NCBI GenBank assembly: GCA_034003955.1
Contig: JAVEXO010000001.1
Location: 1 to 64,000, forward strand
Direction: 5' to 3'
DNA from: SZUA-370 sp034003955
Lineage (GTDB): Bacteria; Spirochaetota; Spirochaetia; Treponematales; UBA12059
Length of the DNA: 64,000 nt
The notes beneath the pieces were generated by a model that made no database searches, was not told where the DNA came from, and was given only the letters and a program-made list of their open reading frames with translations. This document shows positions 1 to 8,472 of the stretch, piece by piece. A program made the translations under genes and the position numbers. Positions within the stretch are counted from its first letter, which is position 1. Each line of letters starts with the position of its first letter.

Positions 1-427
1 GCTCAGGCTGATGGGAAAACCCCCTCGCAGGGTCTATGACGCCTTTGCCAGGGACTGGTCGGCTATAAATACCGAGCTCGGTCTTAAGCAGTACATCGTG
101 CCGTACTTCATAGCCTCCCACCCGGGAGCCGAGTTGTCCGATGCCATAGAGCTGGCCGAGTACCTGCGTGATTGTGGATTCGTGCCGGACCAGGTCCAGG
201 ACTTCTACCCGACCCCAGGCACCCTCGCCACGGCGATGTACAGGACAGGACTTAACCCCATGACCATGGAGAGCGTCTACGTGGCAAGAGGAGCAAAGGA
301 GCGCTCCTACCAGCGGGCCTTGCTCCAGTATTCAAAGCCGGAGAACAGGGCCCTCGTCAAGGAGGCTCTACACCTGGCAGGTCGTAGCGACCTCATTGGG
401 CGTGGGCCGAAGTGCCTTGTGAGCTAA
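1..427 (+). CDS. YgiQ family radical SAM protein, C-terminal part (partial)
   Basis: This is the 3' end of a gene that begins before the window; the frame is open from base 2 to the stop at 425-427. The visible 141 or so residues match the C-terminal domain (DUF3362-type) of YgiQ-like radical SAM proteins: the block QDFYPTPGTLATAMYRTGLNP is the family's characteristic 'FYP-P-TAMY-TG-NP' region, followed by a short helical tail. The radical SAM CxxxCxxC motif would lie upstream and cannot be seen. The methionine at base 11 is internal, not a start. Function of the family is not firmly established. No clear terminator is seen before the next gene, about 100 bases downstream. Confidence 0.85.
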   Translation, partial: LRLMGKPPRRVYDAFARDWSAINTELGLKQYIVPYFIASHPGAELSDAIELAEYLRDCGFVPDQVQDFYPTPGTLATAMYRTGLNPMTMESVYVARGAKERSYQRALLQYSKPENRALVKEALHLAGRSDLIGRGPKCLVS

Positions 428-530
428 AGCAGTCTAGCAATAACCGTAACGTTAGTCGGTTCCGGACCTTTGCTGTATATTGATACATGGTGGTGGCGGC
501 ACTATGCGCCAGTTGTATAAAGGAGAGTCA

Positions 531-3383
531 ATGAATCGTCTTGTACGTGGCCTTGTGGCCTTTGCACTCATAAGCATCCTTAGCCTGGTGTCCTGTATGG
601 GCTTGCCAGAAAAGGTCAATCTCGACAACGCGACCATACTGCCTGGAGCCAGCTCCTATTCTTCCGATGCTCCCCTGCCCCTGGCCCCTGAACTGACAAA
701 GAAGGTTCTGCCAAACGGGCTGACATACTACGTCAGACGCAACAGCAATCCAGGCGGCAGGGCCGTCATGTTCCTCATAGTCAATTCTGGATCGACCAAT
801 GAACGTCCAGACCAGTCTGGCTATGCCCACTTCGTCGAACACATGGCATTCAACGGCACGAGCAGTTTTCCTGAGAATGAACTGGTCAATTATCTGCGTT
901 CAATAGGCATGGACTTTGGAGCAGAGATAAACGCCCATACGACACGCGAGGAAACCCTGTATACCCTGCAGATGCCGCTCAACGACCCCAGCTTCTTCGA
1001 CACGGGGCTCAAGGTGCTCAAGGAATGGGCCACGGCCGTAAGCTTCGATCCTGTTGAGGTTGAAAAGGAGAAGGGCGTCATCCTGGAAGAGATGCGCTTG
1101 AGCCTTGGCCCCGACGAAAGTGCCCGTGTCAGAGAGGTCAACGGCCTCCTTGCCGGCACGGCCCACGCCGATCGCGAGCCAATAGGCACGGCAGAATCGG
1201 TAAGAAACGCCACTGCGGCTAGTCTCAAGGAATTCTATGACGAGCACTACAGGCCAGACAGGATGGCAGTTATCGTTGTAGGAGACATAGACCCAAGGTC
1301 TGTGGCCGCCAGGATAGAGGAGCAGTTCTCGTTCCCGTCAAAGGATGGCCTCGTGAAGCCCAGGCCTGGCTTTGCCGTAAGCCCCACGACAGACATGGGC
1401 TTCGTGTCCACCTTCGACCCCAATATAAACCGTTCAATACTAAGCTATAGGAAGATAGTGCCCTACGAGCCCGAGATACTCATAGGAGACTATGAGGCCC
1501 TGCTCAGGATACGGTTAGCCGCCGAATCGATACGCATGAGGCTCAACGATCTGACCAGGACCGGCCAGGCCGCATGGCGCGAAGCCTATTTTGACGACGA
1601 CTACTTCTTTGGTCGGACGCGCCTCTATTCATTTACCCTCGAGGCGGCCGAAGGCCAGGAGCTTGTAGCCTTTGCGGGCCTCTCGGCCGAGGTGGAGAGG
1701 CTGCGCCGGCATGGTTTTACCGACAGTGAATTCCATAGGACAGTAGACATATACCGTAGATGGCTCGGCACCCTCGATGTGGAGGATGACGACCTGCGGA
1801 GCTTCAGCTTTGCCGAGGAGTATGTCAGGAACTTCATGTACGGGGAACCGGTGCCGGGAGTGGTATACGAGAGGGTCTACATAAAGAAGGTGCTCGACAC
1901 CCTGACTCTCGATGTTCTCAATGAGGCGGGGAGGAAAATCCTGGGTGCCGATGAAGGCTTCGTGGCTCTGAGGGCCAAGGCGGGAGCAGGTACCGAGGCT
2001 CTCACAGAATCGGCCTTCGAACTCGTGCTCCGTGACGCACGCAAGGCAGTCTTGGATCCTTTAGAAGCCTCTGGTGACGATGTAGGTTTGTTCGATTCCC
2101 TGCCCGAGCCAGGAACCATCGTCTCGGAGCAGTCATTGCCAGACAACATAACCAGGCTCACCCTGTCCAATGGCGCGACGGTTCTCCTCAAGCCAACGAC
2201 GTATGACAAGGACGCGATCAGCTTCATAGCCTGGTCAAAGGGAGGCTACACAAGCCTGCCGGTGGATAGGCAGACGGCTGCATCATTCGCCCCCTCCCTG
2301 ATGTCTGCCGTTGGCTTGGGTGGTATGAGTGCCACCAGGCTGGAAGAACAGACAGTCTCGCTTAACATGGGCCTTCAGTGGTCTATAGGAGAGAACGGAG
2401 AAGTACTGGCAGGCAAGAGCTCCACGAAGGATCTGGAGTCATTCCTGCGGCTCGTCTATCTGACAAGCTCTGAGCCCGGTAGGGATGCCAGGGCCTTCAA
2501 CGCGGCTCGCGACCGCTTGTCGGAGCAGATCGTCCCCTATGTCAAGGATCCTGGCTATCGCTTCGAATCATCATGGAGCAGCAATCTGTTTGGTGGCAAT
2601 CCACGGGCCGCAGCCCTCGATGGTACCGAGCTCAAGGCCCTTGACTTTAGCGAGACCAGGGCGCTCGTCATAGATTCTTTTGCCGATGCCTCGGAGTTTA
2701 CCTACATACTGGTAGGTGACTTCGGACTCGATACCGCCAAGGCACTCGTTGCCAGGCATCTTGGCGCCATCCCAGCTGGAACGCCTGACGAGCCAACATG
2801 GATAGAGCCCCTGTCTCCACAAGGCGCAAGCCGCCGGGTGGACTACCCCATATCACAGGAGCGCCGGGCCAGCGTCCGCATGGTATGGGCGGCTAATTCG
2901 CCCTGGACATGGCAAAGAGAGGCCACACTCGGTCTCATGGCCCAGGCACTTAACAACAGGCTCCTGGACGCCCTCAGGGAGGATCTTGGTGGCACCTACG
3001 TCGTCTCTACCAAGGCGGCTTTCTCCAAGTATCCCCAGGAGCAGTATTCATTCATAGTACAGTTTGATACCGATCCAGACAGGGTGGACGAGCTCATCGA
3101 GCAGGTTCGTGCCGAGGTCGCAAGCCTAATAGACGGCAGCTTCAGCGAACAGTACATCAAGCAGGTGCAGACGGCTACGCAGAGGGATGTTACGGGTCGT
3201 GGGCGAACAAACGATTTCTGGGTAAACAGGCTTGGTAACGCCTTAGTCTCTGGCCTGGACTTTGCTATCATGGAACGGGCAACAGAGACCCTCGTATTGG
3301 CCGATCCCACTGCCTTTACGACTCTGGCTAGCGAATTGCTGCCTGCCGAACGCCTCTTCGTCTATGTGATGCTTCCCGAGTAG
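531..3383 (+). CDS. M16 family zinc metalloprotease, lipoprotein (PqqL-like, two lobes)
   Basis: A 950-residue insulinase/pitrilysin-type protease. The start at 531 is chosen because AAAGGAGAG lies just upstream and it begins a clean lipoprotein signal (MNRLVRG... LSLVSC, lipidated Cys about residue 20); an upstream TTG would add 17 unlikely residues. The inverted zinc motif HFVEH sits at residues 100-104, with a glutamate-rich stretch (EKEKGVILEEM, about 175-190) supplying the third zinc ligand. A second, inactive M16 lobe begins near residue 540 (LSNGATVLLKPT). Length and two-lobe layout match PqqL and related periplasmic peptidases of about 930 residues. It probably degrades peptides on the periplasmic face of a membrane. 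It stands alone and ends at a strong hairpin. Confidence 0.9.
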   Translation: MNRLVRGLVAFALISILSLVSCMGLPEKVNLDNATILPGASSYSSDAPLPLAPELTKKVLPNGLTYYVRRNSNPGGRAVMFLIVNSGSTNERPDQSGYAHFVEHMAFNGTSSFPENELVNYLRSIGMDFGAEINAHTTREETLYTLQMPLNDPSFFDTGLKVLKEWATAVSFDPVEVEKEKGVILEEMRLSLGPDESARVREVNGLLAGTAHADREPIGTAESVRNATAASLKEFYDEHYRPDRMAVIVVGDIDPRSVAARIEEQFSFPSKDGLVKPRPGFAVSPTTDMGFVSTFDPNINRSILSYRKIVPYEPEILIGDYEALLRIRLAAESIRMRLNDLTRTGQAAWREAYFDDDYFFGRTRLYSFTLEAAEGQELVAFAGLSAEVERLRRHGFTDSEFHRTVDIYRRWLGTLDVEDDDLRSFSFAEEYVRNFMYGEPVPGVVYERVYIKKVLDTLTLDVLNEAGRKILGADEGFVALRAKAGAGTEALTESAFELVLRDARKAVLDPLEASGDDVGLFDSLPEPGTIVSEQSLPDNITRLTLSNGATVLLKPTTYDKDAISFIAWSKGGYTSLPVDRQTAASFAPSLMSAVGLGGMSATRLEEQTVSLNMGLQWSIGENGEVLAGKSSTKDLESFLRLVYLTSSEPGRDARAFNAARDRLSEQIVPYVKDPGYRFESSWSSNLFGGNPRAAALDGTELKALDFSETRALVIDSFADASEFTYILVGDFGLDTAKALVARHLGAIPAGTPDEPTWIEPLSPQGASRRVDYPISQERRASVRMVWAANSPWTWQREATLGLMAQALNNRLLDALREDLGGTYVVSTKAAFSKYPQEQYSFIVQFDTDPDRVDELIEQVRAEVASLIDGSFSEQYIKQVQTATQRDVTGRGRTNDFWVNRLGNALVSGLDFAIMERATETLVLADPTAFTTLASELLPAERLFVYVMLPE

Positions 3384-3403
3384 GAGGGCGCTCAAAAATA
3401 ATA

Positions 3404-3431
3404 GACCCGTCGGGATTCATCCCGACGGGTC
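3404..3431. terminator. Bidirectional Rho-independent terminator
   Basis: Perfect 13-bp inverted repeat (3404-3416 with 3419-3431) and a tight loop, lying between convergent genes. It is followed by TTCGTGTTT on the plus strand and by TATTATTTTT on the minus strand, so it can stop both the protease and the response-regulator transcripts. Confidence 0.85.
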
Positions 3432-3449
3432 TTCGTGTTTACAGAGGCC

Positions 3450-4178
3450 TTAGTTTGAGCCTACCAGTATGACGAAGCCCGAAGGACGCAGGGCATGATC
3501 GCGTATAGGGGCAATTTCAAGGCTTATATGTTTAGTGTTTTTCTTGAGTGCCAGAGACTTCTCTACGGCGGGGTTTGCCGCCTTGAGCTTCAAGACCTCG
3601 GCCAGGGTATCGGTGACTACTGAAGGCTCGGCGAACAAGAGGTGTATTGCCGTGCCCACCCGGCCTGTATCGTGTGTACTGAACGCAGCCTTGGCAGCCG
3701 CGTTCTCGAAGCTTATGCGGCCATACAGATCGGTGAGGAACACGGGTCGAGGAAAGCTCTCCAGGACGCCGCGATACCAATCGTCATGATCACGGTCGTG
3801 GAACTCCTTGGAACGTCTCAGAGCCAGTTCTATGGTGGTCCTGAGCGTCTTGTCGTCGAATGGTTTGACGAGGTATCCATAGGCCCGTGTTCCCAGTGCT
3901 CGTGACAGGGTCTCGTCGTCTGAGTAGGCCGAGAGGAATACGAGTGGTATCTCGAACTCTCCCCCAACCATGTATGCCGTCTCTATGCCATCCTGGAAGC
4001 CTTTAAGCCTGATATCCATCAGTATCAGGTCTGGCTTGTGGACTATGATGGCCTCGGGAACGTCCTCTCCCTGCTTTATGAGGGCGGGAACCTGGTAGCC
4101 GTAGCGCTCAAGGGTCTCCTTGAGCTCCATGGCGACGAGAGCCTCGTCTTCAACGATAAGAATCACTGCATCTGGCAT
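3450..4178 (-). CDS. Response regulator, REC-PAS
   Basis: A 242-residue two-domain signalling protein. Residues 1-120 form a CheY-like receiver: acidic pair in VEDE, phospho-acceptor Asp in DLILMD, the Ser/Thr switch in LSAYSD and the Lys in VKPFD. Residues 130-235 form a PAS domain (WYRGVLESFPRPVFLTD...GRISFENAAAKAAF). There is no DNA-binding or enzymatic output domain, so it probably works as a phospho-relay or protein-interaction partner. The start at 4178 has GGAAGG upstream; a start 10 codons earlier (4208) is possible. It lies downstream of the DUF554 gene on the same strand and may be co-transcribed with it. No cognate kinase is adjacent. Confidence 0.85.
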   Translation of the reverse strand: MPDAVILIVEDEALVAMELKETLERYGYQVPALIKQGEDVPEAIIVHKPDLILMDIRLKGFQDGIETAYMVGGEFEIPLVFLSAYSDDETLSRALGTRAYGYLVKPFDDKTLRTTIELALRRSKEFHDRDHDDWYRGVLESFPRPVFLTDLYGRISFENAAAKAAFSTHDTGRVGTAIHLLFAEPSVVTDTLAEVLKLKAANPAVEKSLALKKNTKHISLEIAPIRDHALRPSGFVILVGSN

Positions 4179-4213
4179 CGGTAACCTTCCAGCGTGAATG
4201 GTTAACAATTTTT

Positions 4214-4954
4214 CTATAGAACAGGAATATACCCGAATAAGAATGATAATACAACAATGATGACCAAAGCAGGCAGAAAATCACCGGTGCGTACCTTTTT
4301 TAGGCCCAGGAGATTGATGCCTATCATGACAACAAGGGCCCCGCCTACCGACGATAACTCGGCTATCATTGTAGGCGTGACATATGGTTTTACCCAGGCG
4401 GCGCCGAGGGTGAGGAGCCCCTGATACACCAGTACCGACAAGGCTGAGAAGCCCACTCCTATGCCCATGGCTCCGGTGAACACTATGGCTATGACACCGT
4501 CCATGACGCTTTTTGTCAGGAGCAGGTCATAGTCACCTTCTGCCCCTGCCTTGAATGAGCCTACTAAAGCCATGGCCCCAACGCAGAACAGTACCGATGC
4601 GTTGAGGAAACCGTAGGCAAACCCCGATGATTCTGGCTGTACCGAGCTAGAGACGACCGTATCGACTACGGCTGTGCTTTTCTTGCTGAACCGCCGGCGA
4701 ATCCACTCTCCCAGTCTGTATATGGCTCCTTCTATGTCGAGGGCGGTGCCCAGGACCCCGCCCGTTATGATGGCTATAGCGAATGCCAGGACATGCTCGG
4801 TGGTAATAGCCATGCTAAAGCCTATGACCAATGAAATGACACCGGTAGCGGCATAGATTGCCTCACGGGCCTTCTCGGAGAAGCCTTTGCGTACCAGGAG
4901 GCCGATAGCCGTTCCTAGTACTATTGCAAGTGCATTGATCATGGTTGCTATCAT
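4214..4954 (-). CDS. DUF554 family membrane protein (YdfK-like)
   Basis: About 247 residues, mostly hydrophobic, with six or seven predicted membrane segments. It shows the DUF554 pattern: an N-terminal NALAIVLGTAIGLLVRKG block, a GISLVIGF-like helix and repeated Gly-rich helices (ALVVMIGINLLGLKKV) near the end. The function is unknown in the family; transport or channel activity is only a guess. Two adjacent ATGs exist (4957 and 4954); the second has better spacing from the GGAG upstream. A cytoplasmic loop around residues 90-110 is rich in Arg, Lys and Ser. Confidence 0.85.
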   Translation of the reverse strand: MIATMINALAIVLGTAIGLLVRKGFSEKAREAIYAATGVISLVIGFSMAITTEHVLAFAIAIITGGVLGTALDIEGAIYRLGEWIRRRFSKKSTAVVDTVVSSSVQPESSGFAYGFLNASVLFCVGAMALVGSFKAGAEGDYDLLLTKSVMDGVIAIVFTGAMGIGVGFSALSVLVYQGLLTLGAAWVKPYVTPTMIAELSSVGGALVVMIGINLLGLKKVRTGDFLPALVIIVVLSFLFGYIPVL

Positions 4955-4996
4955 CATTTTCTCCGATACTCAGTAGGGGCGGGTAACAATCGTGCC

Positions 4997-5023
4997 TTGA
5001 CCGCGTCTTGTTCATTATATACT
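4997..5023 (+). promoter_or_regulatory. Candidate sigma-70 promoter
   Basis: TTGACC at 4997-5002 is followed 15 bases later by TATACT (5018-5023); a 17-base spacing gives the weaker TACTAT. It lies about 30 bases upstream of the start at 5050. Its position also argues against the longer reading frame starting at 5008, which would overlap the promoter. Confidence 0.45.
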
Positions 5024-5049
5024 ATGTAGTCTTGAAAGGTGGCAACGGG

Positions 5050-5346
5050 ATGGAAGCCGAACGCGAAGGCAAGATATTTTGCGCAAACTGCATCCATTGC
5101 AAACTCGTGCCAACTCCCGCCGGTCAGGGCAGGTATGTTTTAAGGGTGAGATGCGATGCCGGTAAATGGCTCAAGAAACTCGGAGAAGAAAAAATATACA
5201 AGTACTGCACCGTGGCTCGTAGGAGCATAGACTCCTGTGACAGCTATGAGGACATGGGAGACGGCCCGGAATTCCTGCGCGATCTTCGTACGACCCTGCC
5301 TGCCGGTGACGAAGTGTACGATTCGCCTCCTGTCCAGACTCGATAA
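5050..5346 (+). CDS. Small cysteine-rich protein of unknown function
   Basis: A 98-residue protein starting at the ATG at 5050. It is charged and soluble, with six cysteines arranged as CANCIHC near residue 12, then single Cys at VRCDAG, KYCTVA and DSCDSY. The CxxCxxC cluster suggests zinc or another metal, but the family was not recognised. A longer start at 5008 is disfavoured because it would overlap the likely promoter. The gene may form a unit with the HD-domain gene 38 bases downstream, which has its own GGAGG. Confidence 0.6.
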   Translation: MEAEREGKIFCANCIHCKLVPTPAGQGRYVLRVRCDAGKWLKKLGEEKIYKYCTVARRSIDSCDSYEDMGDGPEFLRDLRTTLPAGDEVYDSPPVQTR

Positions 5347-5383
5347 CGCCCAACAGTTAATTCATCGATAATCGGAGGTCTCC

Positions 5384-6454
5384 TTGGTCTGCTCGTTTAC
5401 AGCGCTCGACGAGTATTTTGGCGTCGTTCCGGCTCCACTGCGTTTCGAGCGTTTCGAGGGTGATATAGTTGCCCTGGCCAAGACCGTAGACGGGCTTGGT
5501 TTTCCAGGTTTGCCCTATGCCGATGCCGTAGCCGATACCGTAGCCGGTGTAGCAACAAAGGATCAGTCTGTCCGTGTCCGCTATAGCTGCTCCGATGGCG
5601 AGGCCTCTACGGCCTATCCCCAGGCCAGGCTCGTGCGTCTCCCTGGTAAGCGTGCCTTCGATGCCCGAGGAGGCGTGTACGAGAGCCTCCGCGAGATTAG
5701 CCCTATTCCAGATAAGGCAGCGCCGGAGCTGGTGCTCTTCGAGGCCGCGGCTCTGGCCTCCCGTTATGCCTATGATCCAGATCCTGCCAGCATCCCGCAA
5801 GCAGTACGTTCCCTTCCACCCGTCTATCAGCGTGATCTCCTGGAGCTTGTAGTAAGCGGGGCAAGACCGGATAAAGGCTTCGAGATATTGAGGCGCTCCG
5901 GTTTCCTGGATCTTTACTGGCCCGAGATTGCAGAACTGTCTGGAGTCCAGCATGCCAAGGATTTTCATCCAGAAGGCGATGTCTGGCGCCACACCATGGA
6001 GACTTTCGCTCACCGTAAGAGCCTGGATCTTACCCTGTCACTGGGTCTGCTCCTCCACGATACAGGCAAGCCAGACGCCGTTGCCTCCGGGGGCAAACGC
6101 TTCGACAAGCACTCTGAGCTGGGGGAGATAGCGGCCAAGGCATTCTTGGGACGCCTAGGGTATCCCAGGAACACCATAGAGTCGGTGGCCTTCCTGGTGC
6201 GCTACCACATGCTTCCTGCCGCCTTGTCGAGGGTACCGCCTTCGAGTATAGGCAGGATACTCGATGATCCTCTCGTGCCAGTACTCCTGGAGCTGTACCG
6301 CTGTGACGAGTTGTCCACCTTCCGTGGGCCGGATGGCTACTACGAGGCATGCGCAGCCTACAAGGCCTATCTAAAGAATTCCAGGAATCCGTATAGAGAC
6401 AGCGACGGCAAGCGGCGCGATGCGCTTCACAGGCCTGGGCCACGGACGCTATAG
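5384..6454 (+). CDS. HD-domain protein related to the C-terminal half of tRNA nucleotidyltransferases
   Basis: A 356-residue protein starting at TTG 5384, five bases after GGAGG. The C-terminal half carries an HD phosphohydrolase domain: HPEGDVWRHTMET (about 200), LLLHDTGKP (the HD pair) and HSELGEIAA, as in the HD portion of CCA-adding enzymes. The nucleotidyltransferase palm motif (GGxxRD) is not visible; the N-terminal 130 residues are unassigned. It could be a metal-dependent phosphohydrolase acting on RNA ends or nucleotides. Its stop codon overlaps the next gene's GTG by one base, so the two are probably translationally coupled. Confidence 0.75.
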   Translation: MVCSFTALDEYFGVVPAPLRFERFEGDIVALAKTVDGLGFPGLPYADAVADTVAGVATKDQSVRVRYSCSDGEASTAYPQARLVRLPGKRAFDARGGVYESLREISPIPDKAAPELVLFEAAALASRYAYDPDPASIPQAVRSLPPVYQRDLLELVVSGARPDKGFEILRRSGFLDLYWPEIAELSGVQHAKDFHPEGDVWRHTMETFAHRKSLDLTLSLGLLLHDTGKPDAVASGGKRFDKHSELGEIAAKAFLGRLGYPRNTIESVAFLVRYHMLPAALSRVPPSSIGRILDDPLVPVLLELYRCDELSTFRGPDGYYEACAAYKAYLKNSRNPYRDSDGKRRDALHRPGPRTL

Positions 6455-8427
6455 TGGTCGCGATGGCAATATGGACAGACATACAGAAGGCACTCTCTCC
6501 AGGCTCAGATGATATGGCCTTCGCCACGAGGCTGGTGGAGGCGGTGGAGGCAGGGCTTCCTCTGGCAAATACCCAGACTTCTCTGCTCAAGGCCAGTGAT
6601 GCGGCGATGGCGGCCTTCTACGCCATGCTTGAGTCCAGGCGCCAGCCCTTGGCGCCGCGCTCATCACGACCAGACACATCCTGGATGCTCTCCAGTGACT
6701 TCTGCTGGCTCAATGTGCGTGCCTGCGCCATAGACAATCTGCCAGGCACCTTCATACGCGCCGCCAAGATACTGCCGGCCATAACATCTCAGTCAATACT
6801 GCTTGCCCCGTTTCATCCCATCCAGTTCGATCTTAACTACGCTCCAGAAACGATGACTATAGTCGAGCCGGCCCTTATCGATGTGGCCTTGAAGGCGGCT
6901 GGTATCAGCCCCGAGAACCAGCTGAGGGCGCTGGTGTCTGCCTGCGGTCTTCTGGGCAAGGGCATAGGATACGAGTTGTTACCGTATGTGTCACAATTCA
7001 GCCGTATTGCCATGGAGAAGCCTCGCCTGTTCCGTTGGGTTGCCCTTGACGAGGAGAGGACGGGCCTTGCGCACGCCGACCCGGCCTTTCCGTATCGAGC
7101 AGAGGACAGGCTTCGCGATGCCGAATTCGTGGCAGACATAGCCGCCAGGATAAAGGAAGACTTTGGAATCGCAAGCTTCAGGAAGCATGAGGATGATTGT
7201 CTGGAAACCCTGGCCGCCAAGGACAAGGCCTACTATTCGGCTATAAAGGCATGTGTCGACTCTGGCCTGTGGCCTGTTCCAGCACACGCAAGGAGCGGGA
7301 TAGGCATTCCTTCATTCCTGCGCCGGGACGACGGTAGAGATTTCCCCGTCTTCTCCTACCGTGACGCCGATGGTCTTGATATAGGAGAGGATGCATACAG
7401 CGTGGTAGCGCCGTTTGCCTTCTACGACGACATACCGCCCAATGCACTGCCTGCCAACCCGCTCCATCGCAATGAGGAGGCCATAGACTACTACTCCAAT
7501 GTGTTCTCGTATTGGAGGGATTCCTTTGGTTTCGATTTCGTGCGTTACAACGCGGTAGACAGGGTGTTCGAGGAGGCCCTGGACGACGATGGACGGGTGC
7601 CAAGCTCCGACAGGCCCACCGCTGAGGTCATACAAGCGGCCATACGTGCCTCCCGGGATGGGGCTCCCGGGGTCGGCGCCCTGGCTTCCAGAAAGGGCAG
7701 TGAGACGCAGAGTTATGGCAAGCTGGGTTTCGATCTGACCATGGGCACCGAGGCGCTCAGACGTATGGATTCTAACCTTCTGACCGAGGCTTTTGCACTA
7801 TATGATGCCCTCGCCTCACGTGAACCCTCAGAGAGGCCTGCATCGGCATGCTTCTCTGTTGACGTTCCCGAGTCCGGGGCTCCAAGGCTCTGGGGTTCAT
7901 CCTTATCCCGTATCATGGGACCAGAGCGGATGCGACTAAGGCATGGAATGTCGCGTTTCCTGTCTGTTGGAAAGGGACGCAGACCCCTCTTCGAGACAAT
8001 GGGTTTTCAGGATGGTTCTACGGGTCTCTATGAATCAGGCCTGTCGACAAAGGGCCTCGATTGGGCGGATGACGCACTCTTCGCCTCAGGCTACGCCGCA
8101 ATAGAACGGCTCTACGCCAGCATGCGTCCTTTTATTGACTCTGCCTTCATAGCCGAGCGCTTCGTCGACAATGGATATGCATGGTGGCAGATACGGGGAC
8201 AGGGGCGAACCAGGCTACTCGTCGTCGCCGTATCGCTTGAGACGGCAGAAGGCTTCGCCCCCGGCCACCTTTCAATACCCCTCGACCCCGCCTGGGGTGA
8301 ATTGGAGGGTCGAGCCTATAGACTGCCTGATTGCAAAGGGCTGGGTCTTGCTGCGGCAAAGAGCCTGGAACTCGACCTAGGTTTCCTCGATATGGTCGTC
8401 GTTGACCTGGCTCCGGCCTTCTATTAG
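6454..8427 (+). CDS. Large protein of unknown function with glycosidase-like (GH13-type) features
   Basis: 657 residues from GTG 6454 (ATG 6463 is an alternative); soluble, with no signal peptide. Several stretches recall alpha-amylase family barrels: LLAPFHPIQFDLNYAPE (about 112-128) and a strand-4-like block YYSNVFSYWRDSFGFDFVRYNAVDRV (written here only as positions 347-372 with core FVRYNAVD). In GH13 enzymes the nucleophile is the Asp in R-x-D; here the corresponding residues are Arg364-Tyr365-Asn366, so the acid is replaced. No clear acid/base or NHD motif follows. It could be a non-catalytic carbohydrate-binding relative or an unrelated barrel. It is coupled to the HD gene upstream by a one-base overlap. 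Confidence 0.6.
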   Translation: MVAMAIWTDIQKALSPGSDDMAFATRLVEAVEAGLPLANTQTSLLKASDAAMAAFYAMLESRRQPLAPRSSRPDTSWMLSSDFCWLNVRACAIDNLPGTFIRAAKILPAITSQSILLAPFHPIQFDLNYAPETMTIVEPALIDVALKAAGISPENQLRALVSACGLLGKGIGYELLPYVSQFSRIAMEKPRLFRWVALDEERTGLAHADPAFPYRAEDRLRDAEFVADIAARIKEDFGIASFRKHEDDCLETLAAKDKAYYSAIKACVDSGLWPVPAHARSGIGIPSFLRRDDGRDFPVFSYRDADGLDIGEDAYSVVAPFAFYDDIPPNALPANPLHRNEEAIDYYSNVFSYWRDSFGFDFVRYNAVDRVFEEALDDDGRVPSSDRPTAEVIQAAIRASRDGAPGVGALASRKGSETQSYGKLGFDLTMGTEALRRMDSNLLTEAFALYDALASREPSERPASACFSVDVPESGAPRLWGSSLSRIMGPERMRLRHGMSRFLSVGKGRRPLFETMGFQDGSTGLYESGLSTKGLDWADDALFASGYAAIERLYASMRPFIDSAFIAERFVDNGYAWWQIRGQGRTRLLVVAVSLETAEGFAPGHLSIPLDPAWGELEGRAYRLPDCKGLGLAAAKSLELDLGFLDMVVVDLAPAFY

Positions 8428-8469
8428 CGTCCCGGCCGCAATAGCGTCCCGGCCGCAATAGCGTCCCGG
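8425..8469. repeat. 17-bp tandem repeat, about 2.6 copies
   Basis: The unit TAGCGTCCCGGCCGCAA occurs at 8425-8441 and 8442-8458, with a partial third copy at 8459-8469. The first copy includes the stop codon of the upstream gene. It fills the short space between two convergent genes. No hairpin with a T-run was seen, so a terminator role is not supported. Confidence 0.85.
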
Positions 8470-8472
8470 ACC

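Noticed and set aside
5357..6013. 218-residue minus-strand frame opposite the HD-domain gene
   Set aside because: The plus strand encodes clear HD motifs across the area; the antisense frame shows no domain.
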